Origin: JBBQNY01 sp038255255
Lineage (GTDB): Bacteria > Pseudomonadota > Gammaproteobacteria > Xanthomonadales > Ahniellaceae
Length of the DNA: 56,749 nucleotides
NCBI GenBank assembly: GCA_038255255.1
Contig: JBBSLL010000016.1
Location: 1-56,749, forward strand
Direction: 5' to 3'
The translations under genes and the position numbers were made by a program. Every line of letters starts with the position of its first letter. Positions within the stretch are counted from its first letter, which is position 1. This document shows, one piece after another, positions 31,541 through 41,012 of this stretch. The notes beneath the pieces are model-generated. The model ran no database searches, was not told the DNA's origin, and was given only the letters and a program-made list of their open reading frames with translations.

Positions 31541-32881
31541 GTGCCGATTTCCCGTCGCGGGCTATTGACAGCCCAGAGCCTGGCGGCATCTGCCGCTCTC
31601 CTTCCGACCAACCTGCTCGCTGCACTGCAGGCCGCTGAAGCCACTGCCGCGCCACCAGACCTCGGCAGCTGGGAGCGGGTGCGCGCGCAATTCCGGCTGA
31701 CTCCCGAATATCTGCACTTCGCAAGTTTCTTCATCGCCTCGCACCCCGAACCGGTGCGGCAGGCGATCGAACAATACCGCGACGCCATCGATCGAAATCC
31801 CTTCCTGGCAGTGGAACACGGCCTGTTCGGGTCGGAAGCCGAAAATCTCCCCCGCAAAGTCCGGCATGACATCGCTGATTACATCGGAGGTCGCGCGCAG
31901 GACATCGCGTTGACCGGCAACACGACCACCGGACTCGCGCTGGTCTACAACGGGCTCGACCTCGGCCCGAGCGACGAGGTCCTGCTGACCACGCACGACC
32001 ACTATTCGCACCATGAGTCTGCGCGCCTTGCCTGCGAGCGCAGCGGCGCGGCGCTGCGCAAGATCACATTGTTCGACGATGCCGCCGTTGCGACGACCGA
32101 CGCCATCGTGGCCCGCATCCGCGCCGGCGTCGGGCAGCGGACGCGCGTGCTCGGAATCACCTGGGTGCATTCGAGCACGGGCATTCGACTGCCCATACGC
32201 TCCATTGCCGATGCGGTGGCCGACATCAACCGCGAGCGACCGGAGCGGCGTCGGGTGCTGCTGGTGGTCGACGGCGTGCACGGCATCGGTTCCGTCAACG
32301 AATCCATCGCGGAGATGGGCTGCGACTTCTTCGCTGCCGGAACGCACAAGTGGATGTTCGCTCCGCGCGGCACCGGCATCCTCTGGGCGAATGCGACCAG
32401 CTGGCCACTGTTGCGTCCCACCGTCCCGTCCTTTTCCAGCGATGCTTCCTATCAGGCCTGGATGGCGGAAAAGAAGCCTGCTGCCCCGAACACGGCGGAT
32501 CGCGTCGAGCCTGGTGGATTCCACGCCTACGAGCACCAGTGGGCCATGGGCGCGGCGTTTAGGATGCATCGCCAGATGGGGCGCGCTCGCGTTGCGGAGC
32601 GCATCAGCAGCATGAACGATCAGTGCAAGCGCGAACTCGCGAAGATTCCCGGATTGCGGTTGCACACGCCGATGGATCCCGCCTTGTCGGCCGGAATCGT
32701 GTCTTTCGAAGTGCCCGGAAAGACTCCCGGGAACGTGGTGAAGGCCCTGCTCGCGAGAAAGATCATCGCAAGCACGTCTCCCTATGCCGTCACGTACGCG
32801 CGCCTGGCACCGAGCCTGGTCAATACCCCGGACGAAGTCGAGAAAGCCGTCGCGGCGGTCCGCGCCATCGCGCGCGCCTGA
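31541..32881 (+). CDS. Tat-exported class V aminotransferase-like PLP enzyme
   Basis: A 446-residue fold-type I PLP protein of the class V aminotransferase / isopenicillin N epimerase-like group. Residues 1-36 look like a Tat leader (MPISRRGLLTAQSLAASAALL). Catalytic landmarks: GNTTTGLALVYNGL (phosphate-side loop), HDHYSHHESA, VVDGVHGIGS with the cofactor-binding Asp, and Lys270 or so in GTHKWMFAPRGTG, the Schiff-base lysine. Related proteins include cysteine desulfurases and epimerases. Export of a folded PLP enzyme fits Tat but is unusual. The start is GTG at 31541 with GGAG upstream. It stands alone; substrate unknown. Confidence 0.82.
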   Translation: MPISRRGLLTAQSLAASAALLPTNLLAALQAAEATAAPPDLGSWERVRAQFRLTPEYLHFASFFIASHPEPVRQAIEQYRDAIDRNPFLAVEHGLFGSEAENLPRKVRHDIADYIGGRAQDIALTGNTTTGLALVYNGLDLGPSDEVLLTTHDHYSHHESARLACERSGAALRKITLFDDAAVATTDAIVARIRAGVGQRTRVLGITWVHSSTGIRLPIRSIADAVADINRERPERRRVLLVVDGVHGIGSVNESIAEMGCDFFAAGTHKWMFAPRGTGILWANATSWPLLRPTVPSFSSDASYQAWMAEKKPAAPNTADRVEPGGFHAYEHQWAMGAAFRMHRQMGRARVAERISSMNDQCKRELAKIPGLRLHTPMDPALSAGIVSFEVPGKTPGNVVKALLARKIIASTSPYAVTYARLAPSLVNTPDEVEKAVAAVRAIARA

Positions 32882-32888
32882 CTCGAAC

Positions 32889-32913
32889 AAAAAAGCCCCA
32901 CCGAAGTGGGGCT
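32889..32913 (-). terminator. Intrinsic terminator of the ice-binding protein gene
   Basis: On the minus strand: AGCCCCAC-TTCG-GTGGGGCT followed by TTTTTTG, a UUCG-capped stem with a T-run, 26 bp past the stop of the gene at 32939. It starts 8 bp after the stop of the converging plus-strand gene. Confidence 0.9.
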
Positions 32914-32938
32914 CCCAGAGTCAGTCATCTTGCTCGCG

Positions 32939-34294
32939 TCACGCGGTGGGCTTGCGCATCGCAAGGAGTCCGATCCCCGCCAGCAGCAGCATGAGTGCCG
33001 TGAGCCCGGTCAACCCGAGCATCGGGATTCCCGTAGGTGCCCCCCCAACCGCGCCGATGACGATGTTGTACGTGCGGCTGGCCTGGCAGCCATTGGCATC
33101 GGTTGCTCGCACCGTGAACGTGAATATGCCAGGGGCGATGGGCGTTCCGGTGATCGCCCCGTTCGCGCTGTTGAACGCCAGCCCCGGTGGCAATGCTCCG
33201 CTGGTGATCAGGTACGTGTACGGGGCCATGCCTCCGGATGCGGCGATCGTCTGGTTGTACGGCGTTCCGATTGCCCCGGGCGGTAGCGCGGTGGGGCTCA
33301 ACGCCAGAACGGGGCAGCCCACTGTTGAAGCAATGCCGATGACATAGGCGCGTATGCCCTGGCAACCGTTGGCGTCGGTGGCCGTGATGGTGAAATTGAA
33401 GGTTCCTGCCACGGTCGGTACGCCGGTGATGGCTCCAGTCGCCGGATTGAGCACGAGGCCGGTGGGCAGAGCGCCGCTCGTCACCGAGAACGTGTACGGC
33501 GCCGCACCGCCACTGGCTGTGACAGTCTGGTTGTAGGCCGTGCCGATGACGCCGGTGGGCAGCGTGGCGGGGTTCACCGTGATGAGCGGGCAACCGGTGG
33601 CGGGACCACAGCGTGCGACGGAATTCGTATCCAGTGTCACCGCGCCGTTTCGCGCCAGCGCCCTGCCCGACAGGCTCGCGCCGGTCGTGAGCGTAATGCT
33701 GCTCAGCGCCAGGATATTGCCGACAAAACTGCTGCCCGTGCCCAGGGTCGCGGAACTGCCGACCTGGAAGAACAGGTTGGCGGGACACGTCGAGCCGCCG
33801 CTGTTGAGCAGCAGCACGCTCGAACCGCTCGCGGTAGTAAGTGTGCTGCCAATCTGGAAAAGGAAGACGGCGTTGGGGTTGCCCTGGAAATCGAGCCGGA
33901 GAGTTCCAGTCAGCTGCGCCGAGGTCGAGAAACAGTAGACACCAGGCGTCAGCGTAAGACCGCCGAGGTCCTGCCCGCTCAGATCGACGTTGCAGGGAGT
34001 TCCCGCCACTGCGTTGTATGCGGTGGTCAGGTCCGTCTGGGCCTGCATCGCCACCGCGTCGTTGGTATGGATTGAACCGTTGGTGACGAGGCCGGGAGGA
34101 AACCCGATGACTGCAGTGCCGGGAGAGACGCCGACGTCGCCGCTGATCAAGCTCACACCGGTGTTGGTGACCGTGGAGCCACCGAGCACGGCAAAGTTCT
34201 GCGAGGTGCCGAGGGAGACCTGACCGAGCGCAGGACCCGCGACGACAGCGAACAGGGCGGACATCAACAGACCGCGGATTGAATTGCCTTTCAT
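32939..34294 (-). CDS. Ice-binding-type (DUF3494) secreted protein with two Ig-like repeats and IPTL-CTERM-like tail
   Basis: A 451-residue exported protein. Signal peptide about 1-24. A DUF3494 ice-binding beta-helix fills about 27-235 (NFAVLGGSTVTNTG, SGDVGVSPGTAVIGFP, LTLTPGVYCFS, NAVFLFQIGSTL). Two putative-Ig repeats follow, each with GxAPYTxxxTSGALPxGL and ATDANGCQ (about 240-325 and 330-415). The end, IPMLGLTGLTALMLLLAGIGLLAMRK, is an IPTL-type sorting tail: motif, hydrophobic helix, basic end. DUF3494 proteins bind ice or act as adhesins. ATG at 34294 has AAGGA upstream. The tail predicts handling by an exosortase not in this window. Confidence 0.85.
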   Translation of the reverse strand: MKGNSIRGLLMSALFAVVAGPALGQVSLGTSQNFAVLGGSTVTNTGVSLISGDVGVSPGTAVIGFPPGLVTNGSIHTNDAVAMQAQTDLTTAYNAVAGTPCNVDLSGQDLGGLTLTPGVYCFSTSAQLTGTLRLDFQGNPNAVFLFQIGSTLTTASGSSVLLLNSGGSTCPANLFFQVGSSATLGTGSSFVGNILALSSITLTTGASLSGRALARNGAVTLDTNSVARCGPATGCPLITVNPATLPTGVIGTAYNQTVTASGGAAPYTFSVTSGALPTGLVLNPATGAITGVPTVAGTFNFTITATDANGCQGIRAYVIGIASTVGCPVLALSPTALPPGAIGTPYNQTIAASGGMAPYTYLITSGALPPGLAFNSANGAITGTPIAPGIFTFTVRATDANGCQASRTYNIVIGAVGGAPTGIPMLGLTGLTALMLLLAGIGLLAMRKPTA

Positions 34295-34561
34295 TTGCGA
34301 GTTCCTTTCCAGACTCAACCAGTGCTCGTGACGACGTCCACGAACTCCCCAACGGTAACTGAATCAACCATGGGAATCCGAGCACCCGGACTCGCGCTCA
34401 CGACCAATTCAGATTCGTTCGCCTGCACAGCAGTCGATCGGACACAATCAATACCAATCGACAATGCGATATCGAGTCCGGAGCGTTGCGCGGGGGAACT
34501 CGAACGCGATTTCAACCAGCCGACGGCGCCGACTGACGCCGGCCGACGGCGCAGGAGCGGC

Positions 34562-37500
34562 CTAGGCGTTTGCCGCCTGGGGTGTTGCTGAATCGATGTC
34601 CATTTCCGGCTTGCCGCGGATCCGGCGCACGAGGCGACGCATCGCGAGGCTGCGATCATCGAGGATTGCGTAAAAAGTCGGCAGCGCCAGCAGCGTGATC
34701 ACCGTGGAGAACGCGAGGCCCCCTGCAATCGCACGCGCCATCGGATAGTAAGGCGGTCCCTGCCCGCCCATCTGCGTTTCGGATAGCGCGATCGGCACCA
34801 TGCCGAGGATCGCGGTGCCCATGGTCATAAGCACGGGCCGCAGTCGGTCGCGACTGCCGATAGCGAGCGCGTCGGTGCGGCCCATGCCGGCGTGCCGCAG
34901 CTGGTTGATGTGCTCGATCATGACAATGCCGTTGTTGACGACCACGCCCATCAGGATGAGGATGCCGATCGCGGCCATGATCGAAAAGGTTGTGCCGGTT
35001 ATCCAGAACAGCCAGAACACCCCGAAGATCGAAAACACGACGGAAGTCAGGATGGTGATCGGCAGCAGCAGCGACTCGAAGATGGCCGCCATCACGATGT
35101 AGATGAGCGCAAGCGCGATCAGCATGTTGAAGCCCATCTGCTTGCCGGCCTCGTCTCCTTCCTGGAATCCACCGCCGAGGTCGAAGGCGTAACCCGTAGG
35201 CAACGCCACGCCTTCGATGGCTTTCTCGAGCGCCTTTCTGGCGTCGTCCTGCGTCGCTTCCTCGGCGACATTCATCTGGATGTCGAGGCCCGTGCGCCGG
35301 TTCTCGCGGGAGATGGTGGGTGCCGCCCGGTCGAAGCGGATGTCGACCAGCGTCGACAGCGGTATGAGTTGTCCGTCGGCGCGCCGCAGCTTGAACTCGG
35401 CAAGGCTGTCGACCCGCTGCGAGTCGGAACCCTGGAAGCGCAGCCACACGGGCGCCTCGTCCTGTTGGCCTTCACCGCGGAATTCGCGCAGTGGCGTGCC
35501 GCGCAGGGCGATCGCGATATAGCGCGCCACTTCCTGCGCACTGAAGCCATATTGGGCGGCGCGTTCGCGGTCGACGCGCACGGAGAGCTCACGGCTGGCG
35601 GACGTATCGGCCAGGCGCACGTCGCGCAGCGCGGGCACGCGTTCGAGCAGTGGCATGACCGTGCTGGCGATCTTGCGGAGCTGGTCTGTGGAGTCGCCCA
35701 CGATGGTCAGTTTGACCCCGCCGCCTCCCGGACCGCCGTTGTTCCAGCCGAACTGCAGCGTTCCGATCGGGATCTTGGGCAGTTCCTTGCGGATGAGCTC
35801 GCTGATCTCGTCGGGGCTCATGCTGGATTTGTCCGAGCCGATGAGATTGATGCGCGTGCTGGCGTCGCCCTGCTCCGTGTACCACGTGTAGACCGTGTCG
35901 ATCTCGAACTTCTTGCTGTTCTCAAGCAGGTAGTTCTCGACCCGGATGATCGACGGTTCCATTTCCGGAAGCGTGTAGTTGCCGCTCAGACGGTAGACGA
36001 GGTTGAGTTCGCGACCCGAGCTGTTCGGGAACATCTCGAACTTGGTGAGCTTCAAGGGGACGAGGCTCACTGCCAGCAAGGCGGCGACTGCAAGCATGGT
36101 CTTTCCGCGGTTCGCAAGCGTCCAGCGGAGGAAGTTCTCGTAACGCTTCATCAGCCTCGAGATGGCGCTGTCCTGCTGCACGAAATGGGGCGTTGACATC
36201 TTCGCCGCGAGCATCGGTACGAGCGTGATCGCCACCAGCCACGAGGCGAGCAGCGAAACCGTGATGGCGATGGCGACCTGGGCCAGGAAAATACTGACCT
36301 GGTTCGCTTCGCCGAATATGTTCGGAAGGAAGACGATGCAGTGGCACAGCGTGCCGGCAGACAACGCGATGGCGACATTGCGCACGCCGATGACGGAGGC
36401 GGCCGCCGGATCGCCGGGCATCTTCTCGCGCTGCTGGTAAATGCTCTCGACCGCCACCACCGCGTTGTCGACGACCATGCCTACGCCGAGCAACAGGCCC
36501 ATCATCGTCAGGATGTTGAGCGTCACGCCGAGGAAGTACATGACGCCGAGTGTGATGACGAAGCACAGCGGAACCGCCATGGACACCATCAGCGTCGATG
36601 GCCAGTGCCGGAGAAAAAAATACAGCACGATGAGCGAGAGCAGCGAGCCGAGAATTCCCGCCTCGGCGAGCTCCATCAGCGACTCGATCACGCCCTCGGC
36701 CTGGTCGCTGATGGTCAACATCTCGATGCCGGTCAGCTCCGGATCGCGGCCGATCCGGTCGATTTCCGCCATGGCCGAGCGCCCGACCTCCACGAGGTTC
36801 GCGTTGCGCTCCTTGAAGATGTCAATGCCCACGGCGGGACGCTGGTTGAGGCGGCGGCGATAGTCGAGCCGGCCTGGCTTGAGCTCGACATTGGCGATGT
36901 CGCGCAGCCGCAAGCCAGTGTCGTTGACGAGGATGTCGCGCATCTGCTCGACCGTATGCAGCTCACCCACCGGCTGGACGCGGAAGCGTCGCCCGCCGTC
37001 GTCGATGCGACCGCCCGAAACCGAAAAATTGGCTGCCGCAAGCCGGGCGGCCAGTTCATTGAGTCCGATGTCGTGTGCGGTGACGCGATCGGCGATCAGC
37101 TCGATTTCGAGTTCCTTGGGCGCGACCCCGGAGATCTCCACCTTCGCCACACCGGGCAGGCGCTCCAGGGGGCGCTTGAACTTGCGTTCGAGCATTCCAT
37201 AAGTGCCCGACAGGTCCTCTTCGCTGGACAGGCGCACCTTGAGAATGGCTTCGTCGCTCGTGGAAAACTTGAGCACGAAATAGCGCTGCAGGTCTTCGGG
37301 TAGCACGTCGCGGATTGCGTCCACACGCTCTCTTGTCTCGGACGCCTTGATCGCGACGTCGTTGTCCCATCCGAACTCCATGAAGACGGTGCTGCCCTGG
37401 CCATCGCTCTGGCTGTTCATCTTCTTGACGCCGGACAGCGTCGCCAGCGCTTCCTCAATGGGGCGCGTGATCGTGCGCTCGACCTCGATCGGCGAAGCGC

Positions 37501-37660
37501 CAGGGTATGGCGCCTGCACCAGCACGAATGGCACGTCGATCGCGGGGAACATCTCGAGCGGCAGCCGCAGCATCGCGATTCCACCCACGACGAGCAACGA
37601 CACGTACAGCATCATCATGCTGACGGGTCGGCGCAGGCTCAGCGACGGCAAATCGATCAT
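34562..37660 (-). CDS. RND efflux permease, second subunit
   Basis: A 1032-residue RND (AcrB/MdtBC family) inner-membrane transporter with twelve predicted segments and two large periplasmic loops. Landmarks: N-terminal SLRRPVSMMMLYVSLLVVGGIAM, pore-domain start FPAIDVPFVLVQAPYPGASP, and GMVVDNAVVAVE in segment 4 with the proton-relay Asp pair. The C-terminal half repeats the fold (GVVVNNGIVMIEHINQLR). Asn replaces Asp in that repeat, as is normal. It follows the first permease after 21 bp. With one adaptor and two permeases, a mixed trimer like MdtBC is possible. Substrate unknown. Confidence 0.9.
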   Translation of the reverse strand: MIDLPSLSLRRPVSMMMLYVSLLVVGGIAMLRLPLEMFPAIDVPFVLVQAPYPGASPIEVERTITRPIEEALATLSGVKKMNSQSDGQGSTVFMEFGWDNDVAIKASETRERVDAIRDVLPEDLQRYFVLKFSTSDEAILKVRLSSEEDLSGTYGMLERKFKRPLERLPGVAKVEISGVAPKELEIELIADRVTAHDIGLNELAARLAAANFSVSGGRIDDGGRRFRVQPVGELHTVEQMRDILVNDTGLRLRDIANVELKPGRLDYRRRLNQRPAVGIDIFKERNANLVEVGRSAMAEIDRIGRDPELTGIEMLTISDQAEGVIESLMELAEAGILGSLLSLIVLYFFLRHWPSTLMVSMAVPLCFVITLGVMYFLGVTLNILTMMGLLLGVGMVVDNAVVAVESIYQQREKMPGDPAAASVIGVRNVAIALSAGTLCHCIVFLPNIFGEANQVSIFLAQVAIAITVSLLASWLVAITLVPMLAAKMSTPHFVQQDSAISRLMKRYENFLRWTLANRGKTMLAVAALLAVSLVPLKLTKFEMFPNSSGRELNLVYRLSGNYTLPEMEPSIIRVENYLLENSKKFEIDTVYTWYTEQGDASTRINLIGSDKSSMSPDEISELIRKELPKIPIGTLQFGWNNGGPGGGGVKLTIVGDSTDQLRKIASTVMPLLERVPALRDVRLADTSASRELSVRVDRERAAQYGFSAQEVARYIAIALRGTPLREFRGEGQQDEAPVWLRFQGSDSQRVDSLAEFKLRRADGQLIPLSTLVDIRFDRAAPTISRENRRTGLDIQMNVAEEATQDDARKALEKAIEGVALPTGYAFDLGGGFQEGDEAGKQMGFNMLIALALIYIVMAAIFESLLLPITILTSVVFSIFGVFWLFWITGTTFSIMAAIGILILMGVVVNNGIVMIEHINQLRHAGMGRTDALAIGSRDRLRPVLMTMGTAILGMVPIALSETQMGGQGPPYYPMARAIAGGLAFSTVITLLALPTFYAILDDRSLAMRRLVRRIRGKPEMDIDSATPQAANA

Positions 37661-37681
37661 GGTTCGTACCCCGCTTCGAAG

Positions 37682-40600
37682 CTACGCATGCGCTTGGGTG
37701 GGCAGACTGGCGTTGCGAAGGTCGGGCTCCTGCTCCTCGCCCGAGACGGTCTCGCCGGCCCGGCGGGCGTACTCCCGGTAGGCCGAATCGGGCTTGCGGT
37801 CCAGCAGGTCATACACGATCGGTATCACCACCAGCGTGAGCAGCGTTGACACCAGCAGGCCGCCGATCACCACGATGGCCATCGGAGCCCGCACCTCCGC
37901 GCCGTCGCCCGACCCCAGTGCCAGCGGCAGGAAACCGAGCAAAGTGCAGATCGTGGTCATGGCGATGGGACGCAGGCGCGCATGCGCCGCGCGCACGATC
38001 GCTTCCCGCTTCTCGACGCCGGTTCCGCGCAACTGGTTGATCCGATCGATCAGCACGATGGCGTTCTTGACGACGATCCCCACCAGGAGGATGAGGCCGA
38101 TGAAGACCACGATCGACAACGGCGTGCCGGTCAACTTCAACGCCAGCACCGCTCCAACCAGCGCCAGCGGAATCGTGAAAAGGATCACGAACGGATGCAG
38201 CAACGATTCGAACTGCGAGGCCATTACCAGGTAGACAAGGAAGATCGCCAGGGTCAGCGCGAAAATAAGTGAGTCAACGGAGTTGTCCAGCTCTTCGCTC
38301 TGGCCGCCGATCGCGACGTCGACGCCGGCTCCGAGCGGAGCCGCAGCCAGCATGGATTCGACTTCCTGCACGGCGGTACCGAGATCGCCATACGCCAGAT
38401 TGGCGGAAATGATGGCGACACGTTCCTGGTCGATGCGGTGGATCTCGCTCGGACCTTCCGTGGCAACGACGTCCGCGACCGCGGAAAGCGTGACGGGTCG
38501 TTCGCTCTCCGGATTCACGACCAGGTTGCGGATGTCATCCACCGAGCTTCTGTCCGTCTCGGCAGCACGCACCAGCACGTCGATCTTGCGATCGAGGAAG
38601 CTGTAGCGCGTCGCCACTTCGCCGCGCACCTTGCGCACCACCTGGTCGGCGACCTGGCGCGTGGTGAGTCCGAGCGCCGCGGCGCGATCCTGGTCGAAGC
38701 GGATCTGGATTTCGGGATACCCCTGCTCCACCGTGGACTTGATGTCGGTGAAGCGATCGGATGATTCGAGGCGCTGTGCAAGCTCCCTGCCGGCCGCGCG
38801 CAAAGTCTCGAGGTCGAGGCCGCGGATCTCCACTTCGAGCGGCGTCGCGAAGCTGAAGAGCTGGGGACGCGAAAATTTCTGCTGCACGCCGGCCCGGTCG
38901 ACGACACTCTCACGCAGCGCCGCCATGGCTTGCGCCTCGTCGTCATCGTCGGTCCCCGGCGCCATGCTCACCAGCAGGCGTCCAATGTTTTCGCCGGATT
39001 CAGTGGGATTTGCATCGAGGCGGGTACCGCTGCCGCTGACACCGAACAGACCCTTGATGGACGAGTTGCCGGCATTGCGGGTCTGGACTTCCCGCACCAG
39101 CGCGTCCGTCTGCGCGAGCGGCGTACCGGGAGGCAGGGTGACCGTCATGTCGAATCGTCCCTGCTGAAGCTGCGGGATCAGGTCGAGACCCAGCGTGGGC
39201 ACCAGCGCCACCGACAGCAGGAATGCGACCAGCGCACCGCCGAGTACGAGCACCGGACGGCGAATGATCCCGGGAAGATTGCGCACATAGGCCTCGGCAG
39301 CCCAGTCGTACGGCTTGAGCAGGATTCCGCCCACCCACGACAACGCGCTGCCGACGCGACGCATGACCCACTCGATGGCCTTCCAGATCGCCCCGAGTGC
39401 GGTCTCGGGCACGGTGCCGAACGCAAACGTCGTGCCTTGGCGCCAGCCCCGACCCAGCCGGGTCTTCGCAGGCGCGCGTTCGGGCACGGGCTCTTCGCGG
39501 TACGCCTGTGGGGCGCGCGCCTTGAGAGAAGCCAGCATCGGGATCAATGTCATCGCAACGACGAGGGAAATCAGCATTGCAATGGTGACGGTAAGCGCCT
39601 GGTCGCGGAACAACTGCCCCGCGACACCCTCGACGAACACCAGAGGGAAAAATACCGCGCACGTAGTAAGCGTGGACGCCGTCACGGCCAGCCCCACCTC
39701 ATTGGTTCCGCGCAACGCCGACTCCAAGATGCCCATGCCGCGCTCCCGCATCCTGGCGATGTTCTCGAGCACCACGATGGAGTCGTCCACGACCATGCCG
39801 GTTGCCAGCGCCAATCCGCCGAGCGACATGACGTTGAGGCTCAGGCCCGCCTGGCCCATGAAGAAGAAGGTGGCGATGAGCGACACCGGCAGCGACAGCC
39901 CGATGACAAAGGTGCTCCAGCCGTCCTTCAGGAAGAAGAATATGACGAGGATCGCCAGGATGCCGCCTTCAATCGCGGCGTTGCGGACTTCGCGCAAGGC
40001 ATTGCGGATGAACACCGACTGGTCGTCGACCACGGTCAGCTTGATGCTTTCGGGAACCAGCGGCTTGAACTTTTCCAGCGCCGCATGCACGGCATCCGCG
40101 ACGGCCACGGTGTTTGCATCACCTTCCTTGTACACGGCGAGTTCCACGGCTTCGCGCCCGTCGATGCGGATGACGGCCTCGCGCTCGCGGTATCCCTGCT
40201 TCACCTCTGCGACGTCCCGCAGGCGAACCGGGACGCCTTGCGCATCCACGCGCACGACCATGTCGGCAATCTCGCCCACCGAGGCGAACTGGTTGACGGT
40301 GCGGACCAGGTAGCGCTGGCTCCCCTCTTCGATGCGACCGCCCGAGACGTTGACGTTCTCGGCGGCGAGGCGCGAGATGACCTCGCTCACCGGAAGCTTG
40401 AGCAGCGCGAGACGTTCCTGGTCGATGGCGACCTGGATTTCGTCCTCCAGTCCGCCGCCGATCTTCACGGCAGCCACGCCATCCACGGGGTCGAGGCGCT
40501 TCTTGAGTTCGTCGTCCGCGAAGCGGCGCAACTGCTTGAGTTCGGCCTCGTTGAAAGTCTTGTTCGCGGAGCCGCCCGCCAGCCCAAGCCGCAGGATGGG

Positions 40601-41002
40601 GTCGGTCGAAGGATTGAAGCGCAGCAGCACAGGTTGCTTGGCTTCGAGCGGCAATTGCAGCACCTCGAGCTTGTCGCGCACCTCGAGGCTGGCCCGCTCC
40701 ATGTCCGTGCCCCAGGCGAACTCGAGCACCACATCCGATTGCCCCGTGCGCGAGATCGAACGGATCTTGCGCACGTTCTTCACGACGCCGACGGCTTCCT
40801 CGACGGGCTCCGAGATCAGGGTCTCGATTTCCGCCGGCGCGGCGCCGATGAATTCGGTGCGTACGGTCAGCGTCGGATAGGTCAGGTCGGGCAGCAGGTT
40901 GACCTTGAGATCGCGCAGCGCGATGAATCCAAACAACAGGAGGGTCACGGTGACCATCGCAATGGTCACCCGGCGCCGGATGGAAAGCTCGACGAGATTC
41001 AT
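37682..41002 (-). CDS. RND efflux permease, first subunit
   Basis: A 1106-residue RND transporter, somewhat longer than the usual 1030-1050. It begins MNLVELSIRRRVTIAM and has FIGAAPAEIETLISEPVEEA, GMVVDDSIVVLENIARMRERG (segment 4 Asp pair intact) and the second-half counterpart GIVVKNAIVLIDRINQLRGTG. Extra length comes partly from a basic, proline-containing linker between halves (APQAYREEPVPERAPAKT and after), on the cytoplasmic side. ATG at 41002 is preferred over an upstream start. It lies 10 bp after the adaptor gene. Acts with the adaptor and an outer-membrane channel that is not encoded here. Confidence 0.9.
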   Translation of the reverse strand: MNLVELSIRRRVTIAMVTVTLLLFGFIALRDLKVNLLPDLTYPTLTVRTEFIGAAPAEIETLISEPVEEAVGVVKNVRKIRSISRTGQSDVVLEFAWGTDMERASLEVRDKLEVLQLPLEAKQPVLLRFNPSTDPILRLGLAGGSANKTFNEAELKQLRRFADDELKKRLDPVDGVAAVKIGGGLEDEIQVAIDQERLALLKLPVSEVISRLAAENVNVSGGRIEEGSQRYLVRTVNQFASVGEIADMVVRVDAQGVPVRLRDVAEVKQGYREREAVIRIDGREAVELAVYKEGDANTVAVADAVHAALEKFKPLVPESIKLTVVDDQSVFIRNALREVRNAAIEGGILAILVIFFFLKDGWSTFVIGLSLPVSLIATFFFMGQAGLSLNVMSLGGLALATGMVVDDSIVVLENIARMRERGMGILESALRGTNEVGLAVTASTLTTCAVFFPLVFVEGVAGQLFRDQALTVTIAMLISLVVAMTLIPMLASLKARAPQAYREEPVPERAPAKTRLGRGWRQGTTFAFGTVPETALGAIWKAIEWVMRRVGSALSWVGGILLKPYDWAAEAYVRNLPGIIRRPVLVLGGALVAFLLSVALVPTLGLDLIPQLQQGRFDMTVTLPPGTPLAQTDALVREVQTRNAGNSSIKGLFGVSGSGTRLDANPTESGENIGRLLVSMAPGTDDDDEAQAMAALRESVVDRAGVQQKFSRPQLFSFATPLEVEIRGLDLETLRAAGRELAQRLESSDRFTDIKSTVEQGYPEIQIRFDQDRAAALGLTTRQVADQVVRKVRGEVATRYSFLDRKIDVLVRAAETDRSSVDDIRNLVVNPESERPVTLSAVADVVATEGPSEIHRIDQERVAIISANLAYGDLGTAVQEVESMLAAAPLGAGVDVAIGGQSEELDNSVDSLIFALTLAIFLVYLVMASQFESLLHPFVILFTIPLALVGAVLALKLTGTPLSIVVFIGLILLVGIVVKNAIVLIDRINQLRGTGVEKREAIVRAAHARLRPIAMTTICTLLGFLPLALGSGDGAEVRAPMAIVVIGGLLVSTLLTLVVIPIVYDLLDRKPDSAYREYARRAGETVSGEEQEPDLRNASLPTQAHA

Positions 41003-41012
41003 GTCAACTCCG

